Under the pieces are notes generated by a model. That model searched no databases. It was not told the origin of the DNA and worked only from the letters and a program-made list of their open reading frames with translations. Positions 1-8,683 of a stretch of DNA of 64,000 nucleotides are shown in pieces (within the stretch, counting starts at the first letter, position 1; every line of letters starts with the position of its first letter). The stretch is from Polyangiaceae bacterium (GTDB taxonomy: Bacteria > Myxococcota_A > Polyangia > Polyangiales > Polyangiaceae): the NCBI GenBank assembly GCA_016715885.1, contig JADJXL010000003.1, positions 124,001-188,000 on the forward strand, given 5' to 3'. Position numbers and translations under genes: made by a program.

Positions 1-1511
1 GGGGAACGCTCCGCAGCGCGCTTGAAAATGATCTTGTTTTCCAGCCGTTTGTCGTAATTTGCGTCGAAGTCGGTATCGGTGATGATGACGCGAATGGGCT
101 GCAAATCACGCTGCTCTTCCACGGATGCGGCCAGCACGTCGAATGGAAATTCCGTTCCTCCGCCGATGTATCGCATCAAGAATTTCGACAGAATGGTTTC
201 TGAACGGCAGAATTCCCACGCTTTTTCGTGCGACGTCGAATAAAGTAGCGCCCGCGCTGCACCTCCGGCACGCAAGGTCCCCGTCACGAGGATCTGCGCC
301 GCGAGCGTCATTGCATTGAGCTCGCGCGTCGGATCCGGCATCGAACCACTCACGTCGAGGTATATCTCGGTTCGCCCCTCGAACGCCGGCACGACCGTGC
401 CTTCTTCGTCCGCAATACGTTCGCGCACGAGCGGCGTTGCGCTACCCAAAACCTCGCCGCGCAGGCGAAGCGTCGTGAGCCAATCGATATCCGCAACCGC
501 TTCCCCTGGTTCCCATTCTTCGACCGTCGTCGGTACGAGCGCCTCGGACCATGTCGACACGGTCGGAGGCGTAAACAAATGCTTCTCCGCTTCGCGGCGA
601 TAATGCGCGGCCATGACGTCCGTCACGAGCCTCGATCTATCATTCCCTTCGCCTGGCACACCACCCGCACGTTGCGACAACCCCTGTTCCTTCAATGCCT
701 TCGCAAGTTTGTCGGAAAAGAACTTTTCTTCGATGGCTTTTTCAATGGCCGTTTTTTCGGCTTTTTTTGGCAAGAGCGCCTCGGCCCATTCCTCCGCCGT
801 AGGTTGCCCGTCCATCGTCCCCGCATCGGCTCCTTGGTCCTGACCTGAGCTTTGGAGCGCGTACGGAAATGCGATGGACGCAAAGTAAAGGTATTGTAGC
901 GTGAGATCCGGCGCATAACCGAATAAGTTTTGTGCCAAGAGACGCGCATCCAGCCGATGATGCGGAAAGTCACGGTCGAATTCCGCTTTGGCTTTTCCGA
1001 GTATTTCGCCTTCAGGGCGTTGCCACATTTCTTCGACGACAGCGCATTGAAACAAAAAAAGCGCATCATCCGGAGCGAGCGCCGCGCGGGAAGCCAGAAT
1101 GCGGCAAAGGTCATCTTCGATGGGCGCATCTGCTGTTGACGTTCTCGCAAGCCGTTCGTCAATCAAGAGCTCGTACAATGGCACGGTGAGCGTGCGCGGC
1201 AATTTCGGCAAAAAGCTACGCTCCAAAAGCAATAGACGCGCATGCGCAACCGGACTTCCCGGATATCCGACATGATGGCCAATCACGTGCGCAATGAGCG
1301 CTTCGAGCGAATCTTCGAGCTGGCTTTCCGCGATCGCCAAAGCTCCGAGGCGAATGGTGCGTGACGCGAGATCAATGCGCGCGAGCATGCTTCCGTCTTC
1401 GTCGATGATGGGGCGACGAATGAGCAAATAGGGCGAATATCGCGAAAGCGCGCGAGGGAACGCCGCGTCGACGAGAGCATCGAGGCGGGCGCGCGCTCGC
1501 TCGTCCTTCAC
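1..1511 (-). CDS. vWA-domain protein with metallopeptidase-like N-terminus (partial)
   Basis: The 3' end lies beyond the window start; 503 codons are visible. The C-terminal part is a von Willebrand factor A domain: the MIDAS motif DVSGS lies near residue 385 and a second acidic element, TDTDFD, near residue 475. The N-terminal part has an HVIGHH element near residue 77, at the place of the HExxH metallopeptidase motif in DUF2201-type proteins, but the catalytic Glu is Val. The start is a GTG overlapping the upstream TGA (GTGA), which implies translational coupling. vWA proteins paired with MoxR ATPases act as metal-dependent protein-binding partners in chaperone-like complexes. The vWA and MoxR assignments are firm; the DUF2201-like relation is inferred from layout and motif. 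Confidence 0.82.
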   Translation of the reverse strand, partial: MKDERARARLDALVDAAFPRALSRYSPYLLIRRPIIDEDGSMLARIDLASRTIRLGALAIAESQLEDSLEALIAHVIGHHVGYPGSPVAHARLLLLERSFLPKLPRTLTVPLYELLIDERLARTSTADAPIEDDLCRILASRAALAPDDALFLFQCAVVEEMWQRPEGEILGKAKAEFDRDFPHHRLDARLLAQNLFGYAPDLTLQYLYFASIAFPYALQSSGQDQGADAGTMDGQPTAEEWAEALLPKKAEKTAIEKAIEEKFFSDKLAKALKEQGLSQRAGGVPGEGNDRSRLVTDVMAAHYRREAEKHLFTPPTVSTWSEALVPTTVEEWEPGEAVADIDWLTTLRLRGEVLGSATPLVRERIADEEGTVVPAFEGRTEIYLDVSGSMPDPTRELNAMTLAAQILVTGTLRAGGAARALLYSTSHEKAWEFCRSETILSKFLMRYIGGGTEFPFDVLAASVEEQRDLQPIRVIITDTDFDANYDKRLENKIIFKRAAERS

Positions 1512-2380
1512 GGGCTCTCCACAATCCAAATTCGTTGCGAATCGAGCGCGCTTGCCACGACGAGCCCCGCGCGCGATGCGATGACCGCATGACCTCGCGT
1601 CCAATACGGAAGCGGCACACGCGCATCACCCACGCAAAGGCCCGCTTGCGTGAGCGACACCGTGGGCAGCCCTGGATCTGCCGCGACTTTATCGGCAAGG
1701 CACGGGCTACGAAATGCAAGGCTCGGGGCATTTCGAGCGCCAAGCAATACGCCCGCGGACAATGCCGGTCTTTTGCGATCGTGCACGCACACGAGCGCGG
1801 GCTGCGCAAAATGCATGCGACCCGGCAAAAACGCGCCATCCACGTCTCGTAAATCGAGCGTGCGCACGGCATATGGCCCCTGAAATGAAGAACGAGTGCG
1901 CGGAGCAAGCGCAGTATCGAGAACGCGCAAGAGCCGGCCCTCGATGTCCACGAGCGAACCGACATTGGCCATTGCCGAAGCAGCACATACATTGAGCCAC
2001 GGGGCTTCGCCGAGCAATCCTTCGCCCAAATTCCATGCTTTGGCCAAAAGAGCGACGCGCCCCGTAGGCGCACATGCGCCCAATTTGCCCGGAATCAAAT
2101 CGAGTAGCAAGAGCTCGAGTAGGTTTTCTGGCGCAAACGCGAGTTTGTCCTCGGGCGCCACGATACCCGGTCGAATGTAGCCGAGTCCAATGGCTTCCAT
2201 TACGAGCCGCAACCATCCAAGAAAAACCTGCGCGGCATCGGGCGATCCATCGATGGCCGCGGCGAGACGTTTGCCCGGACCGAATACGACCGCGCGGAAC
2301 GATTCACCATCCCAGCGCGAAAAACGGCGCTCTCCTTCACGCTCGTGATGCTCGACGATGGTTTCCAGATCGGTCGTCAT
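1508..2380 (-). CDS. middle gene of MoxR-vWA cassette, unknown function
   Basis: A 290-residue soluble protein with no signal peptide or membrane segment. The N-terminal half is predicted helical, with a conserved-looking core (LLLLDLIPGKLG, KAWNLGEGLL). The C-terminal half has short beta-rich stretches ending in RIWIVESP. The ATG overlaps the MoxR stop (ATGA) and its own stop overlaps the vWA start, so it is very probably co-translated with both. Comparative genomics has described MoxR-vWA ternary systems whose third member carries beta-propeller-like or other bpX domains; this gene has the right position, but I cannot assign a fold from sequence alone. It probably serves as an adaptor or substrate-recognition subunit (inference). 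Confidence 0.8.
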   Translation of the reverse strand: MTTDLETIVEHHEREGERRFSRWDGESFRAVVFGPGKRLAAAIDGSPDAAQVFLGWLRLVMEAIGLGYIRPGIVAPEDKLAFAPENLLELLLLDLIPGKLGACAPTGRVALLAKAWNLGEGLLGEAPWLNVCAASAMANVGSLVDIEGRLLRVLDTALAPRTRSSFQGPYAVRTLDLRDVDGAFLPGRMHFAQPALVCVHDRKRPALSAGVLLGARNAPSLAFRSPCLADKVAADPGLPTVSLTQAGLCVGDARVPLPYWTRGHAVIASRAGLVVASALDSQRIWIVESP

Positions 2381-3912
2381 GACGAACCTTGTTCACGTTC
2401 GAGGCGCACGGCGGCTGCGAGTCTGCGCTGGTAATTTTCGTGCACGTTTTTCAAGAGCACGAGATCGTCATAAATGGGCCCCGAAAGGTCGGCTCGGGTG
2501 AGCAATTCTTCAAGCGTGCGTTGCACTTTTCCAATGCGCCGTTTGATGTCGGCCGTCGTCAGCGTTTGCGCAGCACTCTCTGCCTCTTTTCGCAGGGCAA
2601 GCACCATTTCACGAAGCGGAGCGTACGTTGCATATTGCGTGGTCGATTGATCGAAGAGCCGCTGAATCCACGTGCTTCGATCGAGCAGCAAGACGCGCGT
2701 TTCAGGCTTGTAAAAGTATGGGCTTTGGGGATTCACGCGAAGCTTGTCGAAAAGGGCAAATGGGAGCACGAGTCGCACGTCGGCGACGCTGACTTCCATG
2801 GTCCCACGAAAATACGCAATGGCTTTCGCAAACAACAAGATCGCTTGCAGAGCCCGCGCGGAAACGCCATTTTCCGTTTGCGTACAAATGTGCGCGTTCT
2901 TGTCGAGCGGACAATCTTCGTTGCACACGTTGGCAACTTTTTTCCCCGCCAAGTGGAGCGTGTCCTTGTTGCGATATTCGAGCACATCCGAAGCCCTGCG
3001 ACAGAAATCGAGTTGTCCCACGAAAAAACCAAGAATGTCGAGCACCGGCGCCGGCACTGGGATGCCTCGAATTTCGGCTTCCACTTGATCGAGCTCTTCC
3101 GCCGTGAACACCACATCGGTGGGCACTCGAGCTTCAGGCGCCGCAGGATCGCTCACGCGCTCTTCGAGAACATCGAGCGATCGCGCATGAAACGGAGGCG
3201 CTCGCACGACGAGATCGATGCGATCTTTCAGGGCTTCGATGACCTGAAACGTCCCTCCACCTGCATCATCGTTTGCCGTGAGAAACCATGCGGATTTACC
3301 CGCAAGCGCCACTTGTTCGAAACTCTCTGCGTAACCTTCCGCCAACAGCGACAAAAGCGCCGACTGTGTTTTCGTCGGAATGCGATTGTATTCGTCGATG
3401 ATTTTGACGCGTTTGCCAATCCACTTGCGCCACTCGACTTTGACCTCGCTTGCTTGTTCGGCCTTCACGAGGCTCGAAGGAAGCGGACTTCCCAATAGAT
3501 CAGCCGTCGTGAGTTGCGGATGACCATGCTGCACGATGCGTCGAATCTCGTCGCGAGGAATTCCGGCGAGCGCCGCCATGAGCGTGGCCATCGTGGTTTT
3601 TCCGCGTCCTGGTGCCCCGACAAACAGCAAACGTTGCGACGTTGCCAAGTTGCAAAGCGGCAAAAGCACGTAGGACGCAAAGCCCGCTCCTGCGAGATCG
3701 ATACGAGCTTCCCCGCGTCCGAGCGACTTCACCTCGCCCAGATCCAAATCGAGGTACGGACACACGAGCGCTTGTTCGACGATCCACCGGTACGCGCGAC
3801 GAAGCTTGCCCGCAAGGTTCGCACTGCGCCGAGGTCCGAGCGTGAGCGATCCTTCGGCACCGACGCGAGCACGACCATCGAGAAACGACGCGACGAGGCG
3901 GTGAGGATCCAT
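2377..3912 (-). CDS. MoxR-family AAA+ ATPase
   Basis: A AAA+ ATPase of about 511 residues. Walker A GAPGRGKTT is near residues 99-107, Walker B KIIDEYNR near 170-177, sensor-1 TAND near 212 and a candidate arginine finger in LKDRID near 231. An unusual cysteine cluster follows (C304, then CxxxC at 330/334, and C343), which could bind zinc. MoxR ATPases remodel or load partner proteins with a vWA protein, and the vWA gene lies two genes downstream in the same coupled operon. The ATG at 3912 (MDPHRL) is preferred because homologues usually begin near this motif; an in-frame start at 3981 would add 23 poorly conserved-looking residues. No strong Shine-Dalgarno sequence is visible at either start. 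Confidence 0.9.
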   Translation of the reverse strand: MDPHRLVASFLDGRARVGAEGSLTLGPRRSANLAGKLRRAYRWIVEQALVCPYLDLDLGEVKSLGRGEARIDLAGAGFASYVLLPLCNLATSQRLLFVGAPGRGKTTMATLMAALAGIPRDEIRRIVQHGHPQLTTADLLGSPLPSSLVKAEQASEVKVEWRKWIGKRVKIIDEYNRIPTKTQSALLSLLAEGYAESFEQVALAGKSAWFLTANDDAGGGTFQVIEALKDRIDLVVRAPPFHARSLDVLEERVSDPAAPEARVPTDVVFTAEELDQVEAEIRGIPVPAPVLDILGFFVGQLDFCRRASDVLEYRNKDTLHLAGKKVANVCNEDCPLDKNAHICTQTENGVSARALQAILLFAKAIAYFRGTMEVSVADVRLVLPFALFDKLRVNPQSPYFYKPETRVLLLDRSTWIQRLFDQSTTQYATYAPLREMVLALRKEAESAAQTLTTADIKRRIGKVQRTLEELLTRADLSGPIYDDLVLLKNVHENYQRRLAAAVRLEREQGSS

Positions 3913-4034
3913 CGGAGCGGCCCATGATGGCGCTACTCGATGGACTTGGGAAGAGTGGAAAGAACCGTTGGTCTTGACCAACTCATTTCACCAAGACAAA
4001 CCCACTCTTCGCACGAGATTCTTGTGAAGGGAGG

Positions 4035-4129
4035 AGGCCATATTTTCCGGCGCTCGTGGTGGGTCCCACTGTTCGAGCCCGCGAAGCGGGCGAGTTTGGG
4101 GGAACCGCGAGTGCCGGAAAATATGGCCT
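4035..4129. repeat. long intergenic palindrome (REP/MITE-like hairpin)
   Basis: A perfect 17-bp inverted repeat (4035-4051 and 4113-4129, core GGCCATATTTTCCGGC) encloses partly complementary inner arms and a central GC-rich hairpin, GCCCGCGAAGCGGGC. It lies between two minus-strand genes, after the CusF-like gene and before the MoxR operon. It could be a terminator for the copper gene or a small palindromic mobile repeat. No coding potential is seen. Confidence 0.75.
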
Positions 4130-4145
4130 TCTCCCGGGCCCTCAA

Positions 4146-4511
4146 TCACTTGGTCTTGGTGATCGACTCGACGTAGAGCCGCCCGTCGCGATCCGAGAAC
4201 GTGAACGAAATCTGATCGTCGACCTTCACGTCGTTCAGAATCTCCGGTCGTTCTACTTCGAACATCATCGTCATCGCCTTCATGTAATTCGGGATCTCTT
4301 CATGGGCGATCGTGATGTTGTCCTTGCGTTCACCGATCGCGCGTACTTTGCCGCGCGTCGAGTACGTTTGGCTTGGCGCGCTGCTGGGTGCGGTACGCGC
4401 AGCGCTCGGCTGATCCTGCGATCGCGAGCAAGCTGGCGCGGGCACGACGAGAAGAATCGTCGCAATTGCAAGGACCAAAGACGTCGAGCGTTTGGCAGAG
4501 TCAACGAGCAT
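4146..4511 (-). CDS. CusF-like copper-binding lipoprotein
   Basis: A 121-residue lipoprotein. The signal peptide ends at a lipobox PAPAC (Cys28), followed by a short Ser/Ala/Pro linker. The C-terminal ~75 residues form a CusF-type small beta-barrel with a methionine-rich segment, HEEIPNYMKAMTMMF: His70, Met80 and Met82 lie close to the His/Met/Met spacing of the periplasmic copper chaperone CusF. The Trp of CusF is absent. The likely role is periplasmic Cu(I) or Ag(I) binding, or a copper-insertion accessory as in CusF domains attached to SCO-like proteins. The start at 4511 gives a proper signal peptide; the frame is open further upstream but without one. It is divergent from the SMC-like gene, with 95 bp between the starts. 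Confidence 0.85.
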   Translation of the reverse strand: MLVDSAKRSTSLVLAIATILLVVPAPACSRSQDQPSAARTAPSSAPSQTYSTRGKVRAIGERKDNITIAHEEIPNYMKAMTMMFEVERPEILNDVKVDDQISFTFSDRDGRLYVESITKTK

Positions 4512-4606
4512 GGCGGTGGTGTACCACCCCGGATGAGAAAGAGAAATGCGCGCGTCCCCTACAGCAGGTTGGGCGATCGCCGGTACGTCGTGGTATGGGG
4601 CGGGCC

Positions 4607-6604
4607 ATGAGTAAGCGCCGGATGACGCAGCTCGATTTGTTCGCGATTGAAGCACCAGCACCTCCCTCGGCACCTACACCGAAGGGGCGACCCGATCCGC
4701 TCGTTTGGGTGTCCGAGCTTCACTTCTTGCGCGACTTCGATGCGTCCGAAGCGTCGCTTCTGCGGAGAATCCGGCTTCGTCGAGGGCTCAACGTGCTCTG
4801 GGCTCCGCCTGCTCCCGAGGGCCTGGAGAACCGACTGGGAGATGGTCAAATCACGGGGCACACGGCGGGAAAAACCACGTTTTGCCGCATGATCCGGTAC
4901 TTGCTCGGCGAACAACGGTTCGGCACGACGCGCGCTCAAGAAAAAATCCGCGAAGCTCTGCCGAACGGATGGGTCGTCGGAGAAGTGTTCGTCGGCAACG
5001 AACGATGGGTCGTCGGCAGGCCGTTCGGGCTCGGCGTGCATCCGTTTGCAGTCCAAGGAATGACGATCGCCGAAGCGCTCGCAGAACGAGGACGCGGAGG
5101 TTACCAAGAGTTTGTCGCGGCACTTGGTCGCGTGGTGATCGATCCGGTGCCCGTGAAGGAACTACCTCACGCGCGTTCACCCATGATGTGGGAACACGTG
5201 CTCGCATGGGTCACGCGCGATCAGGAAGCTCGATTCGCGGGGCTCGTGGAGTGGCGCGATCCGTCGAGCGAATCGGAGAGTCCGCGCATCGTGATGGATG
5301 ACAGACACGTGGTGCTTCGTGCTTTGTGCGGACTGATGTCGGACGAAGAGGGCGAAGCGCAGCGGCACTTCGAGGACCTGACGCAGGAAAAACAAGGTCT
5401 CGACGAAACGGCTCCGCGCCTTCTGGACCGCGTGGTGGAAGACCGACGGAGACTCGCGAATCTATTGGGCATCGAGGATTCGGCGGTCGACGCGGGACCT
5501 CTGTTTGCGATGCGTTTTCGCGAACGTGTCACGAGCCGGCGGCGAGCGATCGAAGAGATTGAACGAGGGCTCGAAGAAGCGGCAAGCACAGTCGAACGAG
5601 CGGAAGCGGACGCGCGGGCAGCGGCGGAAGCGTCGGGCGCGTGTGCGCAGCGCTTGCGTGAGCTGGAGGCGCCGCGCGCGGAGAAAAAGCGGTCGCGAAC
5701 GCGTGAAGCGCGCCTTGTGACGGTGCCGTCCGATGCGCTGACGAACGTGTGTGGAGTGCCGATGGATGTCGCGCGCTCCAAGGGATGCAAGCTGTTTGCG
5801 GCGCATGAAAAGAAGGCGAACGAGGCGAGCGAACCTCCGCCGTCGAGCACGAAGGAAGATGCGGCGGCGCTTGCAGCAGCGATCGACGAAGCACGAAGCG
5901 CGCTCGATGAAGCGCGTAGCCTGCAGAAGGCGGCCGAATCCGCGCATGCGCAAAAGCGCGCAGATCTTGCGGCCGATCGCGAGCGAATTGCTGCCGAGCG
6001 TGCAGCGATCGAGGAGCTCGAAAGGCTCTACGGCTACATGGCGAAGGCGGAGCACGAGGCGCAGCAGAACTCGGACCGCCTCGCACGAGTGCTGGATCTT
6101 TTGAAGGCATCGGTGGAGCGGCAAGCGACGCTGCAGCGCCAGAGGCAGGATGCTCAAGGAAGAATTTCGGATCGTTTTCGCACGGTGGTGAGGGCGCTTC
6201 TCGGCGAGCACGTCGAAGCGAAGACGCTCGTGAAAAACCGTCGCATCGAGCTGTATGTGGAGGATCGTGGCGAGCGTGATGGAGCGGCGATGGAGACGAT
6301 CAAGCTGCTCGCGTTCGATCTTGCGGCGCTCGAGCTCGGCGTAGACGGTCATGGCGCATCGCCGGGCATGTTGGTGCACGATGGGCCACGTGAAGCTGAC
6401 ATGGATGGGCGCATCTACGAGCGGCTTTTTCTCTACGCCAAACACATCGAGGATCAGGCTACGCCGGGCATGTCCGCGCCGTTTCAGTACATCGTGACGA
6501 CGACGGCGCCGCCGCCCAAGGACATGCAGAAGGCGCCGTATTTGCTGGAGCCTCTGCTCGACGCATCGAAGCCGGAGGGCCGGTTGCTCGGAATGGATCT
6601 CTGA
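4607..6604 (+). CDS. SMC/RecN-like coiled-coil ABC ATPase
   Basis: About 665 residues. The N-terminal nucleotide-binding half has a shifted Walker A (TGHTAGKTT near residues 83-91) instead of GxxxxGKT. A long Ala/Glu/Arg-rich coiled coil covers roughly residues 255-545 and is interrupted near its middle by two cysteines 16 residues apart (NVCGVP...KGCKL), which could form a zinc-hook-like apex. The C-terminal half carries a Walker B-like LVHDGPREAD. This is the SMC/Rad50/RecN layout, closest in style to ATPases of bacterial ABC-type defence or repair systems. No partner gene such as a DUF2326 protein, nuclease or kleisin is adjacent. The start ATG at 4607 is preferred; the open frame extends upstream into the divergent promoter region. 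Confidence 0.8.
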   Translation: MSKRRMTQLDLFAIEAPAPPSAPTPKGRPDPLVWVSELHFLRDFDASEASLLRRIRLRRGLNVLWAPPAPEGLENRLGDGQITGHTAGKTTFCRMIRYLLGEQRFGTTRAQEKIREALPNGWVVGEVFVGNERWVVGRPFGLGVHPFAVQGMTIAEALAERGRGGYQEFVAALGRVVIDPVPVKELPHARSPMMWEHVLAWVTRDQEARFAGLVEWRDPSSESESPRIVMDDRHVVLRALCGLMSDEEGEAQRHFEDLTQEKQGLDETAPRLLDRVVEDRRRLANLLGIEDSAVDAGPLFAMRFRERVTSRRRAIEEIERGLEEAASTVERAEADARAAAEASGACAQRLRELEAPRAEKKRSRTREARLVTVPSDALTNVCGVPMDVARSKGCKLFAAHEKKANEASEPPPSSTKEDAAALAAAIDEARSALDEARSLQKAAESAHAQKRADLAADRERIAAERAAIEELERLYGYMAKAEHEAQQNSDRLARVLDLLKASVERQATLQRQRQDAQGRISDRFRTVVRALLGEHVEAKTLVKNRRIELYVEDRGERDGAAMETIKLLAFDLAALELGVDGHGASPGMLVHDGPREADMDGRIYERLFLYAKHIEDQATPGMSAPFQYIVTTTAPPPKDMQKAPYLLEPLLDASKPEGRLLGMDL

Positions 6605-6625
6605 TCGCGGGCGCGCGTGATGGTG

Positions 6626-6631
6626 TAAGCT
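6626..6631 (+). promoter_or_regulatory. putative -10 element (TAAGCT) of the cyclase gene
   Basis: TAAGCT ends exactly 6 nt before the ATG at 6638, so transcription would begin at or next to the start codon. No clear -35 element is visible. The same arrangement recurs at other genes in this window. Confidence 0.4.
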
Positions 6632-6637
6632 CGGCGG

Positions 6638-7936
6638 ATGGACCAGCGCCAGCGAGCACTGGAGGAGCAGATCGAGCGGGGGATTCTCGAGTCGGAGAAG
6701 CTGCGACAAACCATTTTGGCAATCGTAATCGCGTGCGGGATGCCGTTCGTGTACGCGACGTTGCGCATGGGTACGCAATGGTCTGGCGCATTTGCTGCCG
6801 ATACTTTTGACAGGCTCGTCGTGGCAACGGTGGTGGCGGGGTCGGGAGCCGTCGTTTACGGCCTCGTGACGCGGCAGTTGATTGCGCGACTGCTCGCTCG
6901 CGGCCAAAGAATGCCGCGCGGGGTGCGGTTCGCGAACAGCGTATTCGAGGCCATTTACGTGACCTTGTTCGTGCTCGCGTTCGCGTGGGTCGTGGATCCC
7001 ATTTTCGCGTTTACGTCACCGCCGACGTACTTGTATCTCATTTTCGTGCTGCTGACGATTTTGCAATTGGATTTTGCATTATCTGTTTTTACGGGTGTTG
7101 CATCCGCATTGGCATTCGTCATTGCGGGTCTCGTTGAATTCTCGAAAACGACGACCATTCCGAACCCATCCGTATTGATTTCGCCCGTACCGCTTTTGGT
7201 CAAGGGAATTATCTTCATTCTGGGCGGGATCATGGCGGGATTCGTCGCGCGCGAGTTGCGACGGCGGATGGTGCATGCGATTGAAACGATGGAGGAGAAA
7301 AACCGGGCGATTGAAATGTTCGGCACGCATGTTTCTCCGAAAGTCGCCGAGGCACTATTACGCAGCGGAGGAGATTTTGCCGGCGAACAAAAGTTCGTTT
7401 GCATCATGTTTTTGGATATCCGCAATTTTACGAGTTTTTCAGAACGAATTCCACCCAAGGAAGTGGTCGCCTTTTTGGATGTGCTCTTCGACCCGCTCGT
7501 GACCATCGTGAATCGTCACGGAGGTATCGTGAACAAGTTCCTCGGGGACGGTTTCATGGCCGTTTTCGGGGCTCCGGTGGCCGAAGGCAATCCGTGTCGA
7601 GAGGCGATTTCGGCGGCCATCGAGATTGTCGCGGAGGTAGAAACCATGGTATCGGCGGGGAAGATTCCGCCCACCAAAGTAGGCATTGGTCTCCATGCGG
7701 GGGAAGCGATTACCGGCACCGTCGGAGCGCAATCGCGCAAGGAATACACCGTGATTGGCGATACGGTGAATCTCGCATCGCGCATCGAGCAATTGACGAA
7801 GAAATTCGGCGCGCAGGTGCTTGTGTCGGACGCCGTCTGGGAGCATGCCGCACCAATGGATGTGACGGCAGAAGCGCTGGAAAAGACCGAAGTGAAAGGT
7901 CGCGAAGCGCCCGTGCAAGTGTACAAGATTGCATAA
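6638..7936 (+). CDS. membrane-bound class III adenylate cyclase
   Basis: A 432-residue protein with about six hydrophobic segments in residues 25-205 and a cytoplasmic class III nucleotide cyclase domain in about 245-430. The catalytic residues are all present: metal-binding Asp260 (FLDIRNFT) and Asp304 (GDGF), adenine-selecting Lys300 and Asp375 (VIGDTVN), and transition-state Asn378 and Arg382 (NLASR). The Lys/Asp pair predicts ATP, so the product should be cAMP. The membrane part may be a sensor or an anchor. There is no recognised HAMP domain, only a short charged linker (residues 207-230). The ATG follows a -10-like hexamer by 6 nt, suggesting a leaderless transcript. Confidence 0.93.
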   Translation: MDQRQRALEEQIERGILESEKLRQTILAIVIACGMPFVYATLRMGTQWSGAFAADTFDRLVVATVVAGSGAVVYGLVTRQLIARLLARGQRMPRGVRFANSVFEAIYVTLFVLAFAWVVDPIFAFTSPPTYLYLIFVLLTILQLDFALSVFTGVASALAFVIAGLVEFSKTTTIPNPSVLISPVPLLVKGIIFILGGIMAGFVARELRRRMVHAIETMEEKNRAIEMFGTHVSPKVAEALLRSGGDFAGEQKFVCIMFLDIRNFTSFSERIPPKEVVAFLDVLFDPLVTIVNRHGGIVNKFLGDGFMAVFGAPVAEGNPCREAISAAIEIVAEVETMVSAGKIPPTKVGIGLHAGEAITGTVGAQSRKEYTVIGDTVNLASRIEQLTKKFGAQVLVSDAVWEHAAPMDVTAEALEKTEVKGREAPVQVYKIA

Positions 7937-7965
7937 CGCGAATCGGGGGGTTTGGGGGGCATCAC

Positions 7966-7979
7966 GGGCGCTTGCGCCC
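7966..7979. terminator. GC-rich hairpin between convergent genes
   Basis: GGGCGC-TT-GCGCCC is a perfect 6-bp stem. It lies within a G-run/C-run stretch (7944-8008) between the cyclase gene and the convergent lipoprotein gene. No T-tract follows. It may act as a bidirectional terminator, and resembles the inner hairpin of the palindrome at 4035-4129. Confidence 0.4.
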
Positions 7980-8011
7980 ACGAAGCGAGCATCCCAAATC
8001 CCGACCCGGTT

Positions 8012-8683
8012 TCAATCCGGAAGCAAGATTCGATCAGGCGGAGCTGGTGTGGTTTGGACGGGCCAGGGTTTGACCGGTGGCGGCGGAGGAATCTGATCGA
8101 CGGGCACCGGGAGAATGGGACCAGGAGCCGCGGGAGGCGCCTGTTGCGGCGGAGGCTCGGGCATTTCGGCACCATTCGGTCCACAACGCCCGCCGCGGCT
8201 ACCGACGGCATCGTTGTAATAATTGACGGCATCCACGGCATGCCCATTGGCGTCGACTTTGTAGGTTCGACCGACGGCGGTCAGCACGAGCCCCACGATT
8301 TCGGCCCCAAGGCCCGACAAGAGAAAAGCAGCCATCACTTCGGGTTTTTCCGAATAGGCAAGCCCGCCAAGGCCCGCCAAACCGCCCACACCGAGGCCAA
8401 TACCCGCCACCGTGAGCCCTACGGCCGCATCACCCGACGATTCTGCCGCTTGCGCGTGCCTTGCAGCATCGGGCACGCAATGCACATAGTCGGTCAAACC
8501 ATGATAACGAATGCCGCTCGCCACTTCACCTTCCGGCGAAAGGATTTGGAATTCATTGTCGTACCGCAATGCAAGCTCGTGCGGCGCAAGCACCCGAGGC
8601 TCGACCACGGTCAAACCCGATCCGCATCCCGCCAAAAACAGAGCGGAAAAACCCAAGACCGAAAGTGTCATGCGATGATTCAT
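8012..8683 (-). CDS. lipoprotein with hydrophobic segments and Pro-rich tail, unknown function
   Basis: About 223 residues. The signal peptide ends in a lipobox LFLAGC. A mid-region with two glycine-rich hydrophobic segments (GLTVAGIGLGVGGLAGLGGLAY and AAFLLSGLGAEIVGLVLTAVG) is followed by a long proline-rich C-terminus. The ATG at 8683 overlaps the stop of the upstream lipoprotein gene (ATGA), which fixes the start and implies one operon. I do not recognise the family. It is probably anchored in the cell envelope. Confidence 0.75.
   Translation of the reverse strand: MNHRMTLSVLGFSALFLAGCGSGLTVVEPRVLAPHELALRYDNEFQILSPEGEVASGIRYHGLTDYVHCVPDAARHAQAAESSGDAAVGLTVAGIGLGVGGLAGLGGLAYSEKPEVMAAFLLSGLGAEIVGLVLTAVGRTYKVDANGHAVDAVNYYNDAVGSRGGRCGPNGAEMPEPPPQQAPPAAPGPILPVPVDQIPPPPPVKPWPVQTTPAPPDRILLPD

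Noticed and set aside
5462..6907. 481-codon minus-strand open frame
   Set aside because: Antisense to the SMC-like and cyclase genes; Arg/His-rich and without domains.
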